Notes under the pieces: model-generated | The model's database searches: none | What the model was told of the DNA's origin: nothing | The model's input: only the letters and a program-made list of their open reading frames with translations | Shown: piece after piece, positions 27,687-36,771 of the stretch | How the letters are laid out: each line of letters opens with the position of its first letter | Numbering within the stretch: the first letter of the stretch is position 1 | Assembly: GCA_022843025.1 (NCBI GenBank) | Contig: JALHOL010000003.1 | Location: 248,001-312,000 of the forward strand | From: Paracoccaceae bacterium | GTDB lineage: Bacteria; Pseudomonadota; Alphaproteobacteria; Rhodobacterales; Rhodobacteraceae | DNA: 64,000 nt | Direction: 5' to 3' | Made by a program: the position numbers and the translations under genes

Positions 27687-28699
27687 GCCCCCGACACGCC
27701 CGCTTCAGCAAATGTCGCCATGCCCGAATGGCATGCCAACGCGCCCTTCACCACGCCCAGCGCCAGCGCCGCGCCGGACCCTTCGCCAAGCCGCAGCCCA
27801 AGGTTCAGCAGCGGCTCTTTGCCCAAAGCCGCAAGCAGCCGCCCATGCCCGCCCTCGGCGCTGACATGCCCGGCGACGCAATGGTCCAGCGCGCCGGGCA
27901 CCGCCCGCTCCAGCACCGCAGCTGATGCCGTGCAGATGAACCCGTCCAGCACCACGGGAACCCGTTCCACCCGCGCCCGCGCGATGGCCCCGGCCATGGC
28001 CGCCAGTTCCCGACCGCCCAGGCACCGCAGCACCTCCAGCGGGTCGCTCAGCGCCGCTGCGTGCAGCGCCAGCCCCCGCGCCACGGCATCGACCTTGCGC
28101 GCCAGTCCGGCATCATCAACGCCCGTTCCCCGGCCCACCCATCCAGCTGGATCGCCGCCGAACAGAGCCGCGGCCAGCGCTGCCGCCGATGTGGTGTTGC
28201 CAATCCCCATCTCGCCCGTCACCAGCACATCAGCCGCCGGGTCCACTGCCGCCCACCCACAGGCCAGCGCCGCCACCACCTCAGCCTCGCTCATCGCGGG
28301 ACCTGTGGTGAAATCCACCGTGGGCCGGTCCAGATCCAGCGCGTGAACGGCCATTTCTGCCCCAAAGGCCCGGCTCAATTGGTTGATCGCTGCCCCACCA
28401 TGGCGGAAGTTTGCCACCATCTGCACGGTCACCTCGGCCGGAAAGGCCGAAATCCCCTGCGCCACAACCCCATGATTCCCTGCAAAGATCAGAACCTGCG
28501 GCCGGTCGCAGCGCGGCTTTTCCTCGCCCTGCCAGCCTGCAAACCAGATGGCCAGATCCTCCAGCCGCCCCAAAGCCCCCGGCGGTTTGGTCAATTGACC
28601 GTTGCGCGCAATGGCCGCGTCACGCGCGGTGGCATCAGGCGCGGGCATGTCTGCCAACAGGGCACGGAACTGGGACAGGGAGGAAAAGGGAATGGGCAT
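27683..28699 (-). CDS. cobT: Nicotinate-nucleotide--dimethylbenzimidazole phosphoribosyltransferase
   Basis: A 338-residue enzyme that makes alpha-ribazole phosphate from DMB and NaMN, activating the lower ligand of cobalamin. Typical motifs are [52 protein letters not shown] and the C-terminal catalytic Glu region [23 protein letters not shown] seven bases upstream favours ATG 28699 over the one five codons earlier. It is divergent from cobS; the two catalyse consecutive steps. Confidence 0.95.
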   Translation of the reverse strand: MPIPFSSLSQFRALLADMPAPDATARDAAIARNGQLTKPPGALGRLEDLAIWFAGWQGEEKPRCDRPQVLIFAGNHGVVAQGISAFPAEVTVQMVANFRHGGAAINQLSRAFGAEMAVHALDLDRPTVDFTTGPAMSEAEVVAALACGWAAVDPAADVLVTGEMGIGNTTSAAALAAALFGGDPAGWVGRGTGVDDAGLARKVDAVARGLALHAAALSDPLEVLRCLGGRELAAMAGAIARARVERVPVVLDGFICTASAAVLERAVPGALDHCVAGHVSAEGGHGRLLAALGKEPLLNLGLRLGEGSGAALALGVVKGALACHSGMATFAEAGVSGA

Positions 28700-28780
28700 C
28701 AATCGCTCTTTCATTGCAGGTCACGCATCAAGTGGCTACCGAAGGGCGCGGCCCTTGGCCAGACGGGAAAGGACATAGCA

Positions 28781-29542
28781 ATGACCAACCGCGACAATGC
28801 GCCCCTGATCCGCGCGGATCTGATCTCGGCCTTCGGCCTGCTGACCCGTTTGCCGCTGCCATCCGGTCCGGTCACCCCGTCACCGCGTGCGGCCTGGGCT
28901 TGGCCGGTGGTTGGCACCAGCATCGGCGCCCTTGCTGCCGCGGCGGCCAGCTTGGCATTGGCGCTATCAATGCCAGCAGGCGTGGCGGCCGCGATTGCGC
29001 TTGCCACGGCGGCCCTGCTGACCGGCGGTCTGCATGAAGACGGGCTTGCCGACACCGCCGATGGCCTGTTCGGCGGCTGGACGCGCGAAAGACGGCTGGA
29101 GATCATGAAGGACAGCCGCATCGGCAGTTATGGCATGCTTGCCCTGCTGCTCGTCACGCTGATGCGCTGGTCGGCCATTGTGGCCCTCCTCACGGCGGGG
29201 CAGCATTGGGCCGGCCTGATTGCCGCCGGTGCCCTGTCGCGCGCGCCGATGGCGGTGCTGATCGCCACCCTGCCCAATGCGCGCGGCGCGGGCCTGTCGC
29301 ACAGCACCGGCACCCCCCCGACAGGCGCGGTCACCGCCGCTCTGCTCATCGCGGCCACGTTTGCCTTGCTCTGCACCGGCCTTGGCCTGCTTGGCATGGC
29401 CGCCCTTGTTGCGGTCACGACCTTTGCCCTCGCCCGTCTTGCCCGCGCCCGCATCGGCGGCCAGACGGGTGATGTCCTTGGCGCGGCGCAGCAACTGGCC
29501 GAAGCGGCGGCGCTTGCCATGGCAGCCGCCCATTTCACCTGA
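28781..29542 (+). CDS. cobS: Adenosylcobinamide-GDP ribazoletransferase (cobalamin synthase)
   Basis: A 253-residue inner-membrane enzyme that joins AdoCbi-GDP to alpha-ribazole. It has about six or seven transmembrane segments and the signature [20 protein letters not shown] with the acidic metal-binding cluster, followed by [21 protein letters not shown] before the ATG at 28781 fixes the start. It is divergent from cobT with 81 bases between them, so a shared promoter region is likely. Confidence 0.95.
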   Translation: MTNRDNAPLIRADLISAFGLLTRLPLPSGPVTPSPRAAWAWPVVGTSIGALAAAAASLALALSMPAGVAAAIALATAALLTGGLHEDGLADTADGLFGGWTRERRLEIMKDSRIGSYGMLALLLVTLMRWSAIVALLTAGQHWAGLIAAGALSRAPMAVLIATLPNARGAGLSHSTGTPPTGAVTAALLIAATFALLCTGLGLLGMAALVAVTTFALARLARARIGGQTGDVLGAAQQLAEAAALAMAAAHFT

Positions 29543-29648
29543 ACCTTTCACCTTGGCCCAAATACCCAAGCCTGGCCGCCAAAAAGGCACAGCGGCCGCA
29601 TCAAGGCGGTGGGGGGCACGGGGGGCAATGGCCCAACTGCTGCGCCAA

Positions 29649-29680
29649 AACAAAGGGCCACGCGGTTGCCCGCATGGCCC
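29649..29680 (-). terminator. Terminator after carD
   Basis: On the minus strand an 11-bp stem, GGGCCATGCGG with CCGCGTGGCCC (one U-G pair), has a GCAA-type loop and is followed by TTTGTTTT. It starts 24 bases beyond the carD stop. Confidence 0.75.
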
Positions 29681-29703
29681 CTGAATAGCTTGGAAACAGT
29701 GGA

Positions 29704-30213
29704 TCAGGCCGCGCGGCTGACCAGAACGTCGTCCACCTTCTTCTGCGCCCCGGCCTCGTCGACGCCGGACACGGCGGCGACTTCGCGGGTCAGGCGTTCC
29801 AGTGCAGCTTCATACAACTGACGCTCGGAATAGCTCTGCTCGCGCTGGTCGTCGGTGCGATAGAGGTCGCGCACGACTTCCGCGATCGACAACAGGTCGC
29901 CCGAGTTGATCTTCTGTTCATATTCCTGCGCGCGGCGCGACCACATGGCGCGTTTCACGCGGGCCTTACCCTTCAGCGTATCCAGCGCCTTGGTCACGAT
30001 GTCAGGCGAGGACAGCTGGCGCATCCCGATTTCGGTCGCCTTATGCGTCGGAACGCGCAGGGTCATCTTGTCCTTCTCGAACGAGATCACGAACAGCTCC
30101 AAATGGAGCCCAGCGATTTCCTGTTCTTCGATAGATATGATCCGGCCTACGCCATGCGCAGGGTAGACAACGAATTCGTTGGGGCGGAATTCGGGCTTCT
30201 TGGTCTTGGTCAT
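29704..30213 (-). CDS. carD: CarD family RNA-polymerase-binding regulator
   Basis: A 169-residue CarD/CdnL-type protein that binds the RNA polymerase beta subunit and stabilises open complexes, notably at rRNA promoters. The N-terminal Tudor-like RNAP-interaction domain (FRPNEFVVYPAHGVGRIISIEEQEIAG) is followed by the helical DNA-binding part with KARVKRAMWSRRAQEYEQKI, including the Trp used at the -10 junction in homologues. GAGG lies upstream of the ATG. A good sigma-70-type promoter is at 30372-30400. Confidence 0.93.
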   Translation of the reverse strand: MTKTKKPEFRPNEFVVYPAHGVGRIISIEEQEIAGLHLELFVISFEKDKMTLRVPTHKATEIGMRQLSSPDIVTKALDTLKGKARVKRAMWSRRAQEYEQKINSGDLLSIAEVVRDLYRTDDQREQSYSERQLYEAALERLTREVAAVSGVDEAGAQKKVDDVLVSRAA

Positions 30214-30519
30214 TCAGACGAATCCTCGATGGGACGACCTGCCTCATGCGACAAAAAGATGGTCCGGGCCAAAGAGGGCCGCGGCGATCCGTTCCAATTG
30301 TCACAGAAAGACCCCGCTCAGGCGAGCAGCTCTGAGCCAGGCATCAGGCTTCCGTGTGGTTTGTAACGAATTCTATACCACAGAATCGCCCTGATTCCAA
30401 CATCGGCGAAGGGGGGATCAGCGCGCAAATACCCGCAATTCGGGCAAAAACTCGGCGCTATGCCGAATCGGCAAGCCCGGTCTTCCGAATCGGAATGCCT
30501 GATCAGGGCCGTTTCGGGC
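30214..30519. other. 306-base gap between carD and fdxA: carD leader
   Basis: This gap holds the carD promoter (30372-30400) and its roughly 150-base untranslated leader. Around 30460-30500 there are short GATTCGG/CCGAATC inverted repeats that may help terminate fdxA. I see no ORF with coding character. Confidence 0.6.
30372..30400 (-). promoter_or_regulatory. carD promoter
   Basis: On the minus strand TTGGAA (30395-30400), 17-base spacer, TATAGA (30372-30377). This is one of the best -35/-10 pairs in the window and would give a leader of about 150 nt. Confidence 0.65.
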
Positions 30520-30858
30520 TCAGTTCCCTTCGCCCGGCGCTTCCGAGAAATACTTCTCCAGCTTGCCGGTTTCGCCATCACGGGCCTCGGCCTCGGGGAG
30601 AGGGTCCTTCTTGACCGTGATCACCGGCCACATTTCCGAGTATTTGCGGTTAAAGGTGACCCAGGCATCCATATCCGGTTCCGTATCCGGGCGGATCGCA
30701 TCGGCGGGGCATTCCGGTTCGCAGACACCGCAATCGATGCATTCATCCGGATGGATGACCAGCATGTTCTCGCCTTCGTAGAAGCAGTCCACCGGGCAGA
30801 CTTCCACGCAATCGGTGTATTTGCAGGCGATGCAGTTGTCGATCACGACATAGGTCAC
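30520..30858 (-). CDS. fdxA: 7Fe ferredoxin FdxA
   Basis: A 112-residue cytosolic electron carrier with one [3Fe-4S] and one [4Fe-4S] cluster. The cluster ligands are in [17 protein letters not shown] and [16 protein letters not shown]. The C-terminal extension [23 protein letters not shown] is typical of alphaproteobacterial FdxA. Translation starts at GTG 30858 with AGGAG eight bases upstream. It lies 47 bases downstream of the S4 gene on the same strand and may be the last gene of that unit. Confidence 0.95.
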   Translation of the reverse strand: MTYVVIDNCIACKYTDCVEVCPVDCFYEGENMLVIHPDECIDCGVCEPECPADAIRPDTEPDMDAWVTFNRKYSEMWPVITVKKDPLPEAEARDGETGKLEKYFSEAPGEGN

Positions 30859-30905
30859 GGCGGTCTCCTAAAATCCCGGAAGTCTGACTAGTTTGCTTTT
30901 CCGGA

Positions 30906-31241
30906 TCATTCAAGCGGCTCCGGATCATCCCCCGATCCATCAAGGTCAAGATAGAGCGTCTGCGCCTCAGGGGCAGGCCCCCGGCGCAGGCCCAATGCCA
31001 GAATTTTCACCAGCCGGATGCGCGCGCCTTGCGGAAAGGTCAGCACATCGCCCACCGCGACCCCTGCCCCCGGTTTGCGGGTGGGTTGGCCGTTGATCCG
31101 TAAATGGCCGCTTTCCGCCACCTCGGCGGAGAGGGCGCGGCTCTTGAAGAACCGCGCCTGCCACAGCCATTTGTCCAGCCGAAGCGTTTCCCGCCCCGAC
31201 CCGCCCCGCGCCCCGATACGCTGCGCGCCGGGGCCTGCCAA
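30906..31241 (-). CDS. RNA-binding S4 domain protein (Hsp15-like)
   Basis: A protein of up to 111 residues. The S4 fold is clear: RLDKWLWQARFFKSRALSAE, then GHLRINGQPTRKPGAGVAVGD, as in Hsp15, which binds stalled 50S subunits carrying nascent chains after heat shock. The start is uncertain: the first in-frame start-like codon is TTG at 31241, immediately after the helicase stop (TGATTTG), and it lacks a Shine-Dalgarno sequence. Translational coupling to the helicase is likely. Confidence 0.85.
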   Translation of the reverse strand: MAGPGAQRIGARGGSGRETLRLDKWLWQARFFKSRALSAEVAESGHLRINGQPTRKPGAGVAVGDVLTFPQGARIRLVKILALGLRRGPAPEAQTLYLDLDGSGDDPEPLE

Positions 31242-31242
31242 A

Positions 31243-34143
31243 TCAGGACTTGGTCTTCAATGCGGCCAGAACCGCAAAGGGATTGTCCGGATCGATGGGT
31301 TTTTCGGCCCGCGGCGGGCGCGCCTCAAAGGCCTTGGCCCCGCCCGGCTTGTTGCCATCGCGCCGTTCTGGCTTGCCGCCCTTGCCCTTGTTGCCGCCCT
31401 TGAACCCGCCTTCGCGCCGTTCGCCCTGCGGACGATCACCTTGCGGGCGGTCACCTTGGGGCCGATCGCCCTGCGGGCGGTCGCCTTTCGGACGGTCTCC
31501 CCCCTCGGCCCGTTTCGGCCGATCCCCGCCCTGCGGGCGTTCGGTACGGTTCGGGCGGTCGCCCCCGCGTTCGGGCCGTTGGAAGCGCGGCTTGGGGGCC
31601 CAGCTGAAGCTGTAATAGGTTTCCATCTCGACCGGCGCCGGTTCGGCATCGGCATCAGCAACAGGCGCGGGCGGCGGTTCGACCGGCGGCGGAGACAGCA
31701 CGGATTCGCCTTCGGGAATCGGCGCTGTGGATACAGGCGCATCCGGCAACGCGACAGGTTCGGCCACCTTGACCTTTACCCGTTCCGCTTTTTCCGCCTT
31801 GTAGCCAAGGCCCGTCATCAGATCGGCGAACTGTTCCAGCGTCATGCCGGTGATCGACAGCATGTCAGGCGTGGCTTCAAAACCGGCGCGGCTGTCCTTG
31901 GCGCGCAGCAAATCGGCCAGCCGTTCCAGCATGTCGATGCGGATCGCCCGCGTCCCGGCCGGGTGATAGCCCGAGAGCGTGTAATGTTGCTTTGGCACTT
32001 CGGCGATGTTCGGGATGGTCACCAGACCCGGCGGCGGGCTTTCGGGGAATTCGTCCAGTCCATTGGCCAGCGACCACAGCACCAGCCGCAGCCGCGTGGG
32101 TGCAGGCTTCAGCAGAACAGGGAGGAATACTGTAAACTGACCGAAGCGGACGCCATGTTTGCGCAGCGCGCCACGGGCTTCCTGATCCAGTTGCTTGACC
32201 TCTTCGGCCACCGCCTCGCGCGGGAGCACGCCCAGGCCTTCGACAAGGCGGAAGGCAAAGCCGCGGGCAAGACCCGTCAGCGCCTCATCCCGGCTCATGG
32301 CAGCCAGCGGCTCGAACAGGGCGGCGATCTTGCGATCAATGAAATGTTGCAGACGGCGCTTCACCTTTTCGGCGACGTCCGGCCCGGCCTCTTCGTCCAC
32401 GAACCCCTCGACCGAGGGGCGCAGCGCTTCGGCGCCTTTCACCAGCTTGCCGACAGCCGTGGTTCCCCACATCAGCCCGCCTTGTTCGGTGAAATCCATT
32501 TCCGTATCCGGCGCGTTGTAGAACCGGTCCGCCCGCAGATGGAACTCTGGCCGCAGCGCCTGCACCGCGGCCTGCCGCAGCGTGCGCGCCTCATCGGGCG
32601 AGGCAGAGGCGTCTTGCCGGAAGCGGAACCCCTCCAACTTGCCGACGAACTCGCCTTCAACCATCACTTCGCCCTTGTCATTCACCTCGGCCACGAGGGT
32701 CTCCTTCTGCTTCAACCGGCGAAGCAGAACGCTGGTCCGCCGGTCAACAAATCGCTGCGTCAAACGCGCGTGCAGCGCATCTGACAGGCGGTCTTCTACA
32801 GCGCGAGTCTCGTCGCGCCAATGGCTTTCATCTTCGCACCAGCCGGAACGCTGCGCCACGTAGGTCCAAGTGCGGATATAGGCCAGCCGTTTGGAGATGG
32901 CGTCGATGTCGCCATCGGCCTTGTCAATCCGGGCAACGGCGGTTGCAAGCCAATCCGACGGCACCCGACCGGACTTAAGAAAATCAAAAATCCGCGCCAG
33001 AAGCGACGCATGTTCTATGGTCGAGGATGACCGGAAATCGGGCACTCGGCAGACATCCCAAAGAAGGCGCACGTCTTGCGGGGATCTCACCCTGTCGCGC
33101 ACTTCGGGCATTTCCGACAGGGTTTTCAGCGCGACCACGTCATCCGCATCGCGCGCCCGTGTCAGCCATTCGTTTGAGGTGGGCATCTCAAGCGACCGGA
33201 CCAGCCGTTCCACGGTGCCGAATTCCAACCCCGCATTGCGCCAGTGCAGCTTTTTCACTGGCGAGAAGCGGTGGTTTTCTATGGCGTCGATCATTTCTTC
33301 ATCGAGCGGCCGTGCCTCGCCTGTGATGCCGAAGGTGCCGTTTTCGGTATGCCGCCCGGCGCGACCGGCGATCTGCGCCAGTTCCTGCGGGAACAAGGCC
33401 CGCATCCGCCGCCCATCAAACTTGGCGGTGGAGGAAAAGGCGACATGCCGGATATCGAGGTTCAGGCCCATGCCGATGGCATCAGTTGCCACCAGATAAT
33501 CCACATCGCCATTCTGATAGAGCGCCACCTGCGCATTGCGCGTACGGGGTGAAAGCGCGCCCATGACCACCGCGCAGCCGCCCTTTTGTCGGCGGATCAG
33601 TTCTGCGATGGCATAGACGTTTTCAACAGAAAAACCCACGATTGCGCTGCGTGGGGGCATCCGGCTGATCTTTTTCGAACCTGACCAGGTCAACGTCGAC
33701 AGCCGGTCGCGTTTCGTGAAACTTACCCCCGGCACCAGCGCAGCGATTGCGCCGCGCATCGTGTCGGACCCCAGAAAGAGCGTCTCATGCAGGCCGCGTG
33801 CACGCAGCAGGCGGTCGGTGAAAACATGGCCGCGTTCAGGATCGGCGCAGAGCTGAATCTCGTCCACGGCCACGAAATCGGCCCCGATTTCCAGCGGCAT
33901 CGCCTCGACCGTGCAGACCCAATACTGGGTGCGGTCGGGGACGATGCGTTCTTCGCCGGTCACCAGCGCCACGACCGATGGGCCGCGTTGGGCGACGATA
34001 CGGTCATAGACCTCGCGCGCCAAAAGGCGGAGTGGCAGGCCGATCACGCCTGTTCGATGCGCCAGCATCCGTTCGATCGCGTAATGGGTCTTGCCGGTGT
34101 TCGTCGGTCCGAGAACCGCCGTAACCCGTCCGGTCATGGCCAT
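31243..34143 (-). CDS. Suv3-like ATP-dependent RNA helicase
   Basis: A 966-residue helicase related to mitochondrial Suv3. Walker A is GPTNTGKT (residues 12-19), followed by a DEIQ box in VAVDEIQLCADPERGHVF and motif VI QIAGRAGRH. The middle contains Suv3-type helical domains. The last 120 residues are low-complexity and basic, with tandem GDRPQ units and a KGGNKGKGG stretch suited to RNA binding. It ends in an IDPDNPFAVLAAL motif. It could serve RNA decay as Suv3 does in the mitochondrial degradosome. A second ATG two codons in is also possible. Confidence 0.9.
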   Translation of the reverse strand: MAMTGRVTAVLGPTNTGKTHYAIERMLAHRTGVIGLPLRLLAREVYDRIVAQRGPSVVALVTGEERIVPDRTQYWVCTVEAMPLEIGADFVAVDEIQLCADPERGHVFTDRLLRARGLHETLFLGSDTMRGAIAALVPGVSFTKRDRLSTLTWSGSKKISRMPPRSAIVGFSVENVYAIAELIRRQKGGCAVVMGALSPRTRNAQVALYQNGDVDYLVATDAIGMGLNLDIRHVAFSSTAKFDGRRMRALFPQELAQIAGRAGRHTENGTFGITGEARPLDEEMIDAIENHRFSPVKKLHWRNAGLEFGTVERLVRSLEMPTSNEWLTRARDADDVVALKTLSEMPEVRDRVRSPQDVRLLWDVCRVPDFRSSSTIEHASLLARIFDFLKSGRVPSDWLATAVARIDKADGDIDAISKRLAYIRTWTYVAQRSGWCEDESHWRDETRAVEDRLSDALHARLTQRFVDRRTSVLLRRLKQKETLVAEVNDKGEVMVEGEFVGKLEGFRFRQDASASPDEARTLRQAAVQALRPEFHLRADRFYNAPDTEMDFTEQGGLMWGTTAVGKLVKGAEALRPSVEGFVDEEAGPDVAEKVKRRLQHFIDRKIAALFEPLAAMSRDEALTGLARGFAFRLVEGLGVLPREAVAEEVKQLDQEARGALRKHGVRFGQFTVFLPVLLKPAPTRLRLVLWSLANGLDEFPESPPPGLVTIPNIAEVPKQHYTLSGYHPAGTRAIRIDMLERLADLLRAKDSRAGFEATPDMLSITGMTLEQFADLMTGLGYKAEKAERVKVKVAEPVALPDAPVSTAPIPEGESVLSPPPVEPPPAPVADADAEPAPVEMETYYSFSWAPKPRFQRPERGGDRPNRTERPQGGDRPKRAEGGDRPKGDRPQGDRPQGDRPQGDRPQGERREGGFKGGNKGKGGKPERRDGNKPGGAKAFEARPPRAEKPIDPDNPFAVLAALKTKS
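31421..31500 (-). repeat. Tandem 15-bp repeats encoding GDRPQ units
   Basis: About five imperfect copies of a 15-bp unit within the helicase gene encode repeated Gly-Asp-Arg-Pro-Gln/Lys. Copies differ mainly at third positions. Copy number may vary between strains. Confidence 0.8.
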
Positions 34144-34155
34144 GATCTTGCTGCC

Positions 34156-34716
34156 TTACAGGTCTTGCCCGGCGGTATCCGTTTCCAGACGTTTCACCGA
34201 CTCGATTACCCCCTCAAGATGGGGATGTATAGCCAAGGCAGCCTTATAGGCCTCAAGCGCCTTTTCGGGTTGTTCGAGTTGTTCGAAGATCATCCCCAAT
34301 CCGGACAACGCCCCGAAATGGCGCGGGTTTAGCGTCAATGTGCGGGCGATATCGTTCACCGACGGGCCAAGATCGCCCACTGTGAAATAAGCGGTTGCCC
34401 GCGCATTCCAGCCTTCGGCGAAATCGGGGGCGTGGTCTGTCAGGGCGGTGAAATGTTCGATGGCCGCAGCGGCATCGCCCGCCTCCATGGCATCGCGACC
34501 GCGCTGAAGCAGCAAGTCCATGGCAGGCGAGCCAGATTTGGACCATTCGTTCCAGATCTCGCGTTCGATCCGCGCAGCACCCTGCGCGTCGCTGTCTTTC
34601 AATTCCTGATACAACTCGTCCAGCGCAGGGGTTTGCGCAGCCAACTGGGCGGTGGCGCAGAAAAGCAGCACAAGTGCCGCAACGACATGATTGTGTAACC
34701 GGCGAAGCGCTTCCAT
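34156..34716 (-). CDS. TPR-repeat exported protein
   Basis: A 186-residue protein with an N-terminal signal sequence (VVAALVLLFCATAQLAAQ) and about three tetratricopeptide repeats: AMEAGDAAAAIEHFTALTDHAPDF, a central one (WNARATAYFTVGDLGPSVND), and LGMIFEQLEQPEKALEAYKA. It is probably periplasmic and a protein-protein adaptor. ATG 34716 is chosen over an upstream TTG. It ends 12 bases before the helicase start, so it may be co-transcribed with it. Partner unknown. Confidence 0.82.
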   Translation of the reverse strand: MEALRRLHNHVVAALVLLFCATAQLAAQTPALDELYQELKDSDAQGAARIEREIWNEWSKSGSPAMDLLLQRGRDAMEAGDAAAAIEHFTALTDHAPDFAEGWNARATAYFTVGDLGPSVNDIARTLTLNPRHFGALSGLGMIFEQLEQPEKALEAYKAALAIHPHLEGVIESVKRLETDTAGQDL

Positions 34717-34787
34717 AACCCGAAGGTAACGCAACCGCGCAGAAAGACCAGCCTTGTGCGGTCACGACCAAGCGATGGAGATGATGA

Positions 34788-35075
34788 ATGAGCGAAGTGA
34801 TTGACGCCGCAGTAACGGCCCTGACCGCCAAGCTGAATGGCGGGTTTGACGGTGTGGCAAAATTCGTGATTCCCGGCGAAGGGGCGATCATGATGGATGC
34901 CAACGGGGTGCGCGCCGGGGATGAAGAGGCGGATGTGACGCTGACCGCCTCAACCGAGACGTTTCAGGCGATTCTGGCGGGCGATATGAACCCGACGATG
35001 GCCTTTATGACGGGCAAGCTGTCGGTCGACGGGTCGATGGGCCTTGCGATGAAGCTGGGTTCCGTTCTGTCGTGA
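34788..35075 (+). CDS. SCP2 sterol-binding domain protein
   Basis: A 95-residue single SCP2 domain, a fold with a hydrophobic lipid-binding tunnel. The family features are GVAKFVIPGEGAIMMD, ADVTLTASTETFQAILAGDMNPTMAFMTGKL and VDGSMGLAMKLGSVL. Bacterial members are thought to bind lipids or acyl chains. GGAG precedes the ATG. Its stop overlaps the next start (TGATG), so it is coupled to the alpha/beta hydrolase, a plausible lipase, suggesting a joint role in lipid handling. Confidence 0.9.
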   Translation: MSEVIDAAVTALTAKLNGGFDGVAKFVIPGEGAIMMDANGVRAGDEEADVTLTASTETFQAILAGDMNPTMAFMTGKLSVDGSMGLAMKLGSVLS

Positions 35076-36007
35076 TGACTGCCGCCCCGTTCTTTGCCGA
35101 CCTCGCCGATGGCCCCGAGGGCGGGCGGGCGGTCTGGGCGGAAACGCCGGATCGCGTGCGCGTGCGGATCGCGATTTGGGCGGGCGGGGAACGGGGGACG
35201 GTCCTGCTGCTGCCGGGCCGAACGGAATATGTTGAAAAATATGGCCGCACCGCCCGCGATCTGCTGGCGCGCGGTTATGCGACGGTCGCGATCGACTGGC
35301 GCGGCCAAGGGTTGGCGCAGCGCGCGCTGCCGGATCGGTTGGTGGGCCATGTCGGGGATTTCGACGAATACCAGCGCGACGTGGACACGCTGATTGCGGT
35401 CGCGCAGTCGGAAGGATTGCCCCGTCCTTATTACCTGCTGGGCCATTCGATGGGGGGCTGTATCGGGCTGCGCGCGTTGATGCGCGGGGCGCCGGTGAAT
35501 GCGGCGGTGTTTTCCGCGCCGATGTGGGGCATCAGCATGGCGGCATGGATGCGCCCGGTGGCGCATGTGGTATCCGCCTTGGCGCGACCCTTCGGGCAGG
35601 CGCATCGCTTTGCGCCAGGCACGAATGACAAGACTTATATTGCCACCGCCACCTTTCAGGGCAACGTGCTGACCACCGATCCCGACATGTGGGAGTATAT
35701 GCACCACCAGATAAGGACCGAGCCTGATCTTGCGCTGGGCGGGCCTAGCCTTGGCTGGCTGCGGGCGGCGCTGCGGGAATGTGGGGCGTTGGCGGCGATG
35801 CCATCGCCCAAGGTTCCCTGCATCACGGCGCTGGGAACGGCCGAAAAGGTGGTGGACCTGGCCCCGATCCATCTGCGTATGGCGGCTTGGTCGGGGGGGC
35901 GGCTGGACATCTATCCGGGCGCTGAACATGAGGTGCCTATGGAACTGCCCGTGCATCGGGGCCGGTTCCTGGATGAGGCGGCAAAGCTGTTCGCGGCCCA
36001 TCGCTGA
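35075..36007 (+). CDS. Alpha/beta hydrolase, lysophospholipase/monoacylglycerol lipase-like
   Basis: A 310-residue hydrolase of the PldB/MGL group. The nucleophile elbow is LLGHSMGG, the oxyanion region LLPGRTEYVEKYGRTARDL, and the catalytic His is in YPGAEHEVPME. There is no signal peptide, so it is cytosolic or peripheral. The ATG at 35075 overlaps the SCP2 stop; a GTG three bases earlier is possible. The SCP2 partner hints at a lipid ester substrate. Confidence 0.88.
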   Translation: MTAAPFFADLADGPEGGRAVWAETPDRVRVRIAIWAGGERGTVLLLPGRTEYVEKYGRTARDLLARGYATVAIDWRGQGLAQRALPDRLVGHVGDFDEYQRDVDTLIAVAQSEGLPRPYYLLGHSMGGCIGLRALMRGAPVNAAVFSAPMWGISMAAWMRPVAHVVSALARPFGQAHRFAPGTNDKTYIATATFQGNVLTTDPDMWEYMHHQIRTEPDLALGGPSLGWLRAALRECGALAAMPSPKVPCITALGTAEKVVDLAPIHLRMAAWSGGRLDIYPGAEHEVPMELPVHRGRFLDEAAKLFAAHR

Positions 36008-36022
36008 GGCCGCGAAAGCGGT

Positions 36023-36745
36023 TCAGATGTTGATCTGGCTGAACCCGTCGCGCAGGGCGCGGCTCCAGGCTTCGGACATGGCGCGGAACTGTTCATCCCC
36101 CGCTTCGATCCGGCGGGTATAGGAAACCTGACAGGCATCCTTTTCGATGACGCAAAGATCCAGCGGCATTCCCACGGAAAGATTTGATCTTAAAGTCGAA
36201 TCCATGGACAGAAGCACCGCCTTCTGTGCGTCTGCCAGCGAGGTGGATCGTTTCACCACCCGGTCGAGGATCGGCTTGCCGTATTTGTGTTCGCCGATCT
36301 GAAGGAATGGCGTGTCTTCGGTCGCTTCGATGAAATTGCCTTCGGGATAGATGAGGAACATCCGCATTGCCCCGCCGCGCCGCTGGCCTGCCACGATCAT
36401 CGACGCGGTGACGCCCTGCATGGCCGAGATCTTTTCGTCGATGTCTTCGCGCACCCGGGCCAGCATGTTGCCGATGATTTCGGCCACCTTCAGCATGGTG
36501 GGGGCCTTCATAATCGATTGAGTTTCATCTGATTCGGGGTCTTCAATCGCTTCGCGCAGGCGGGCGATGGTGGTTTGCGTGACCGACAGGCTGCCTGCCG
36601 TCATGATGGCAATCACCCGTTCGCCGCGTTCTTCATATAGAAACATCTTGCGATAGGTGGATATGTTATCCAACCCCGCATTGGTGCGGGTGTCTGACAA
36701 CAGCACGATGCCGTCATTGAGCATGAGGCCCACGCAATAGGTCAT
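36023..36745 (-). CDS. Anbu/BPH proteasome-type peptidase
   Basis: A 240-residue Ntn-hydrolase of COG3484, the bacterial proteasome-related Anbu family. After Met removal Thr1 is the nucleophile (MTYCVGLML); Asp17 (LLSDTRT) and Lys32 (TYRKMF) fit the proteasome triad. The body contains the family's GVTASMIVAGQRRGG and DRVVKRSTSLADAQKAVLLSMDSTLRSN. Structural studies describe open helical assemblies with low peptidase activity; the substrate is unknown. AAGGAG precedes the ATG. It is the last gene of a four-gene operon with transglutaminase-like, alpha-E and ATP-grasp proteins. Confidence 0.92.
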   Translation of the reverse strand: MTYCVGLMLNDGIVLLSDTRTNAGLDNISTYRKMFLYEERGERVIAIMTAGSLSVTQTTIARLREAIEDPESDETQSIMKAPTMLKVAEIIGNMLARVREDIDEKISAMQGVTASMIVAGQRRGGAMRMFLIYPEGNFIEATEDTPFLQIGEHKYGKPILDRVVKRSTSLADAQKAVLLSMDSTLRSNLSVGMPLDLCVIEKDACQVSYTRRIEAGDEQFRAMSEAWSRALRDGFSQINI

Positions 36746-36771
36746 GATCTCTCCTTGATGATGCGCAGACC

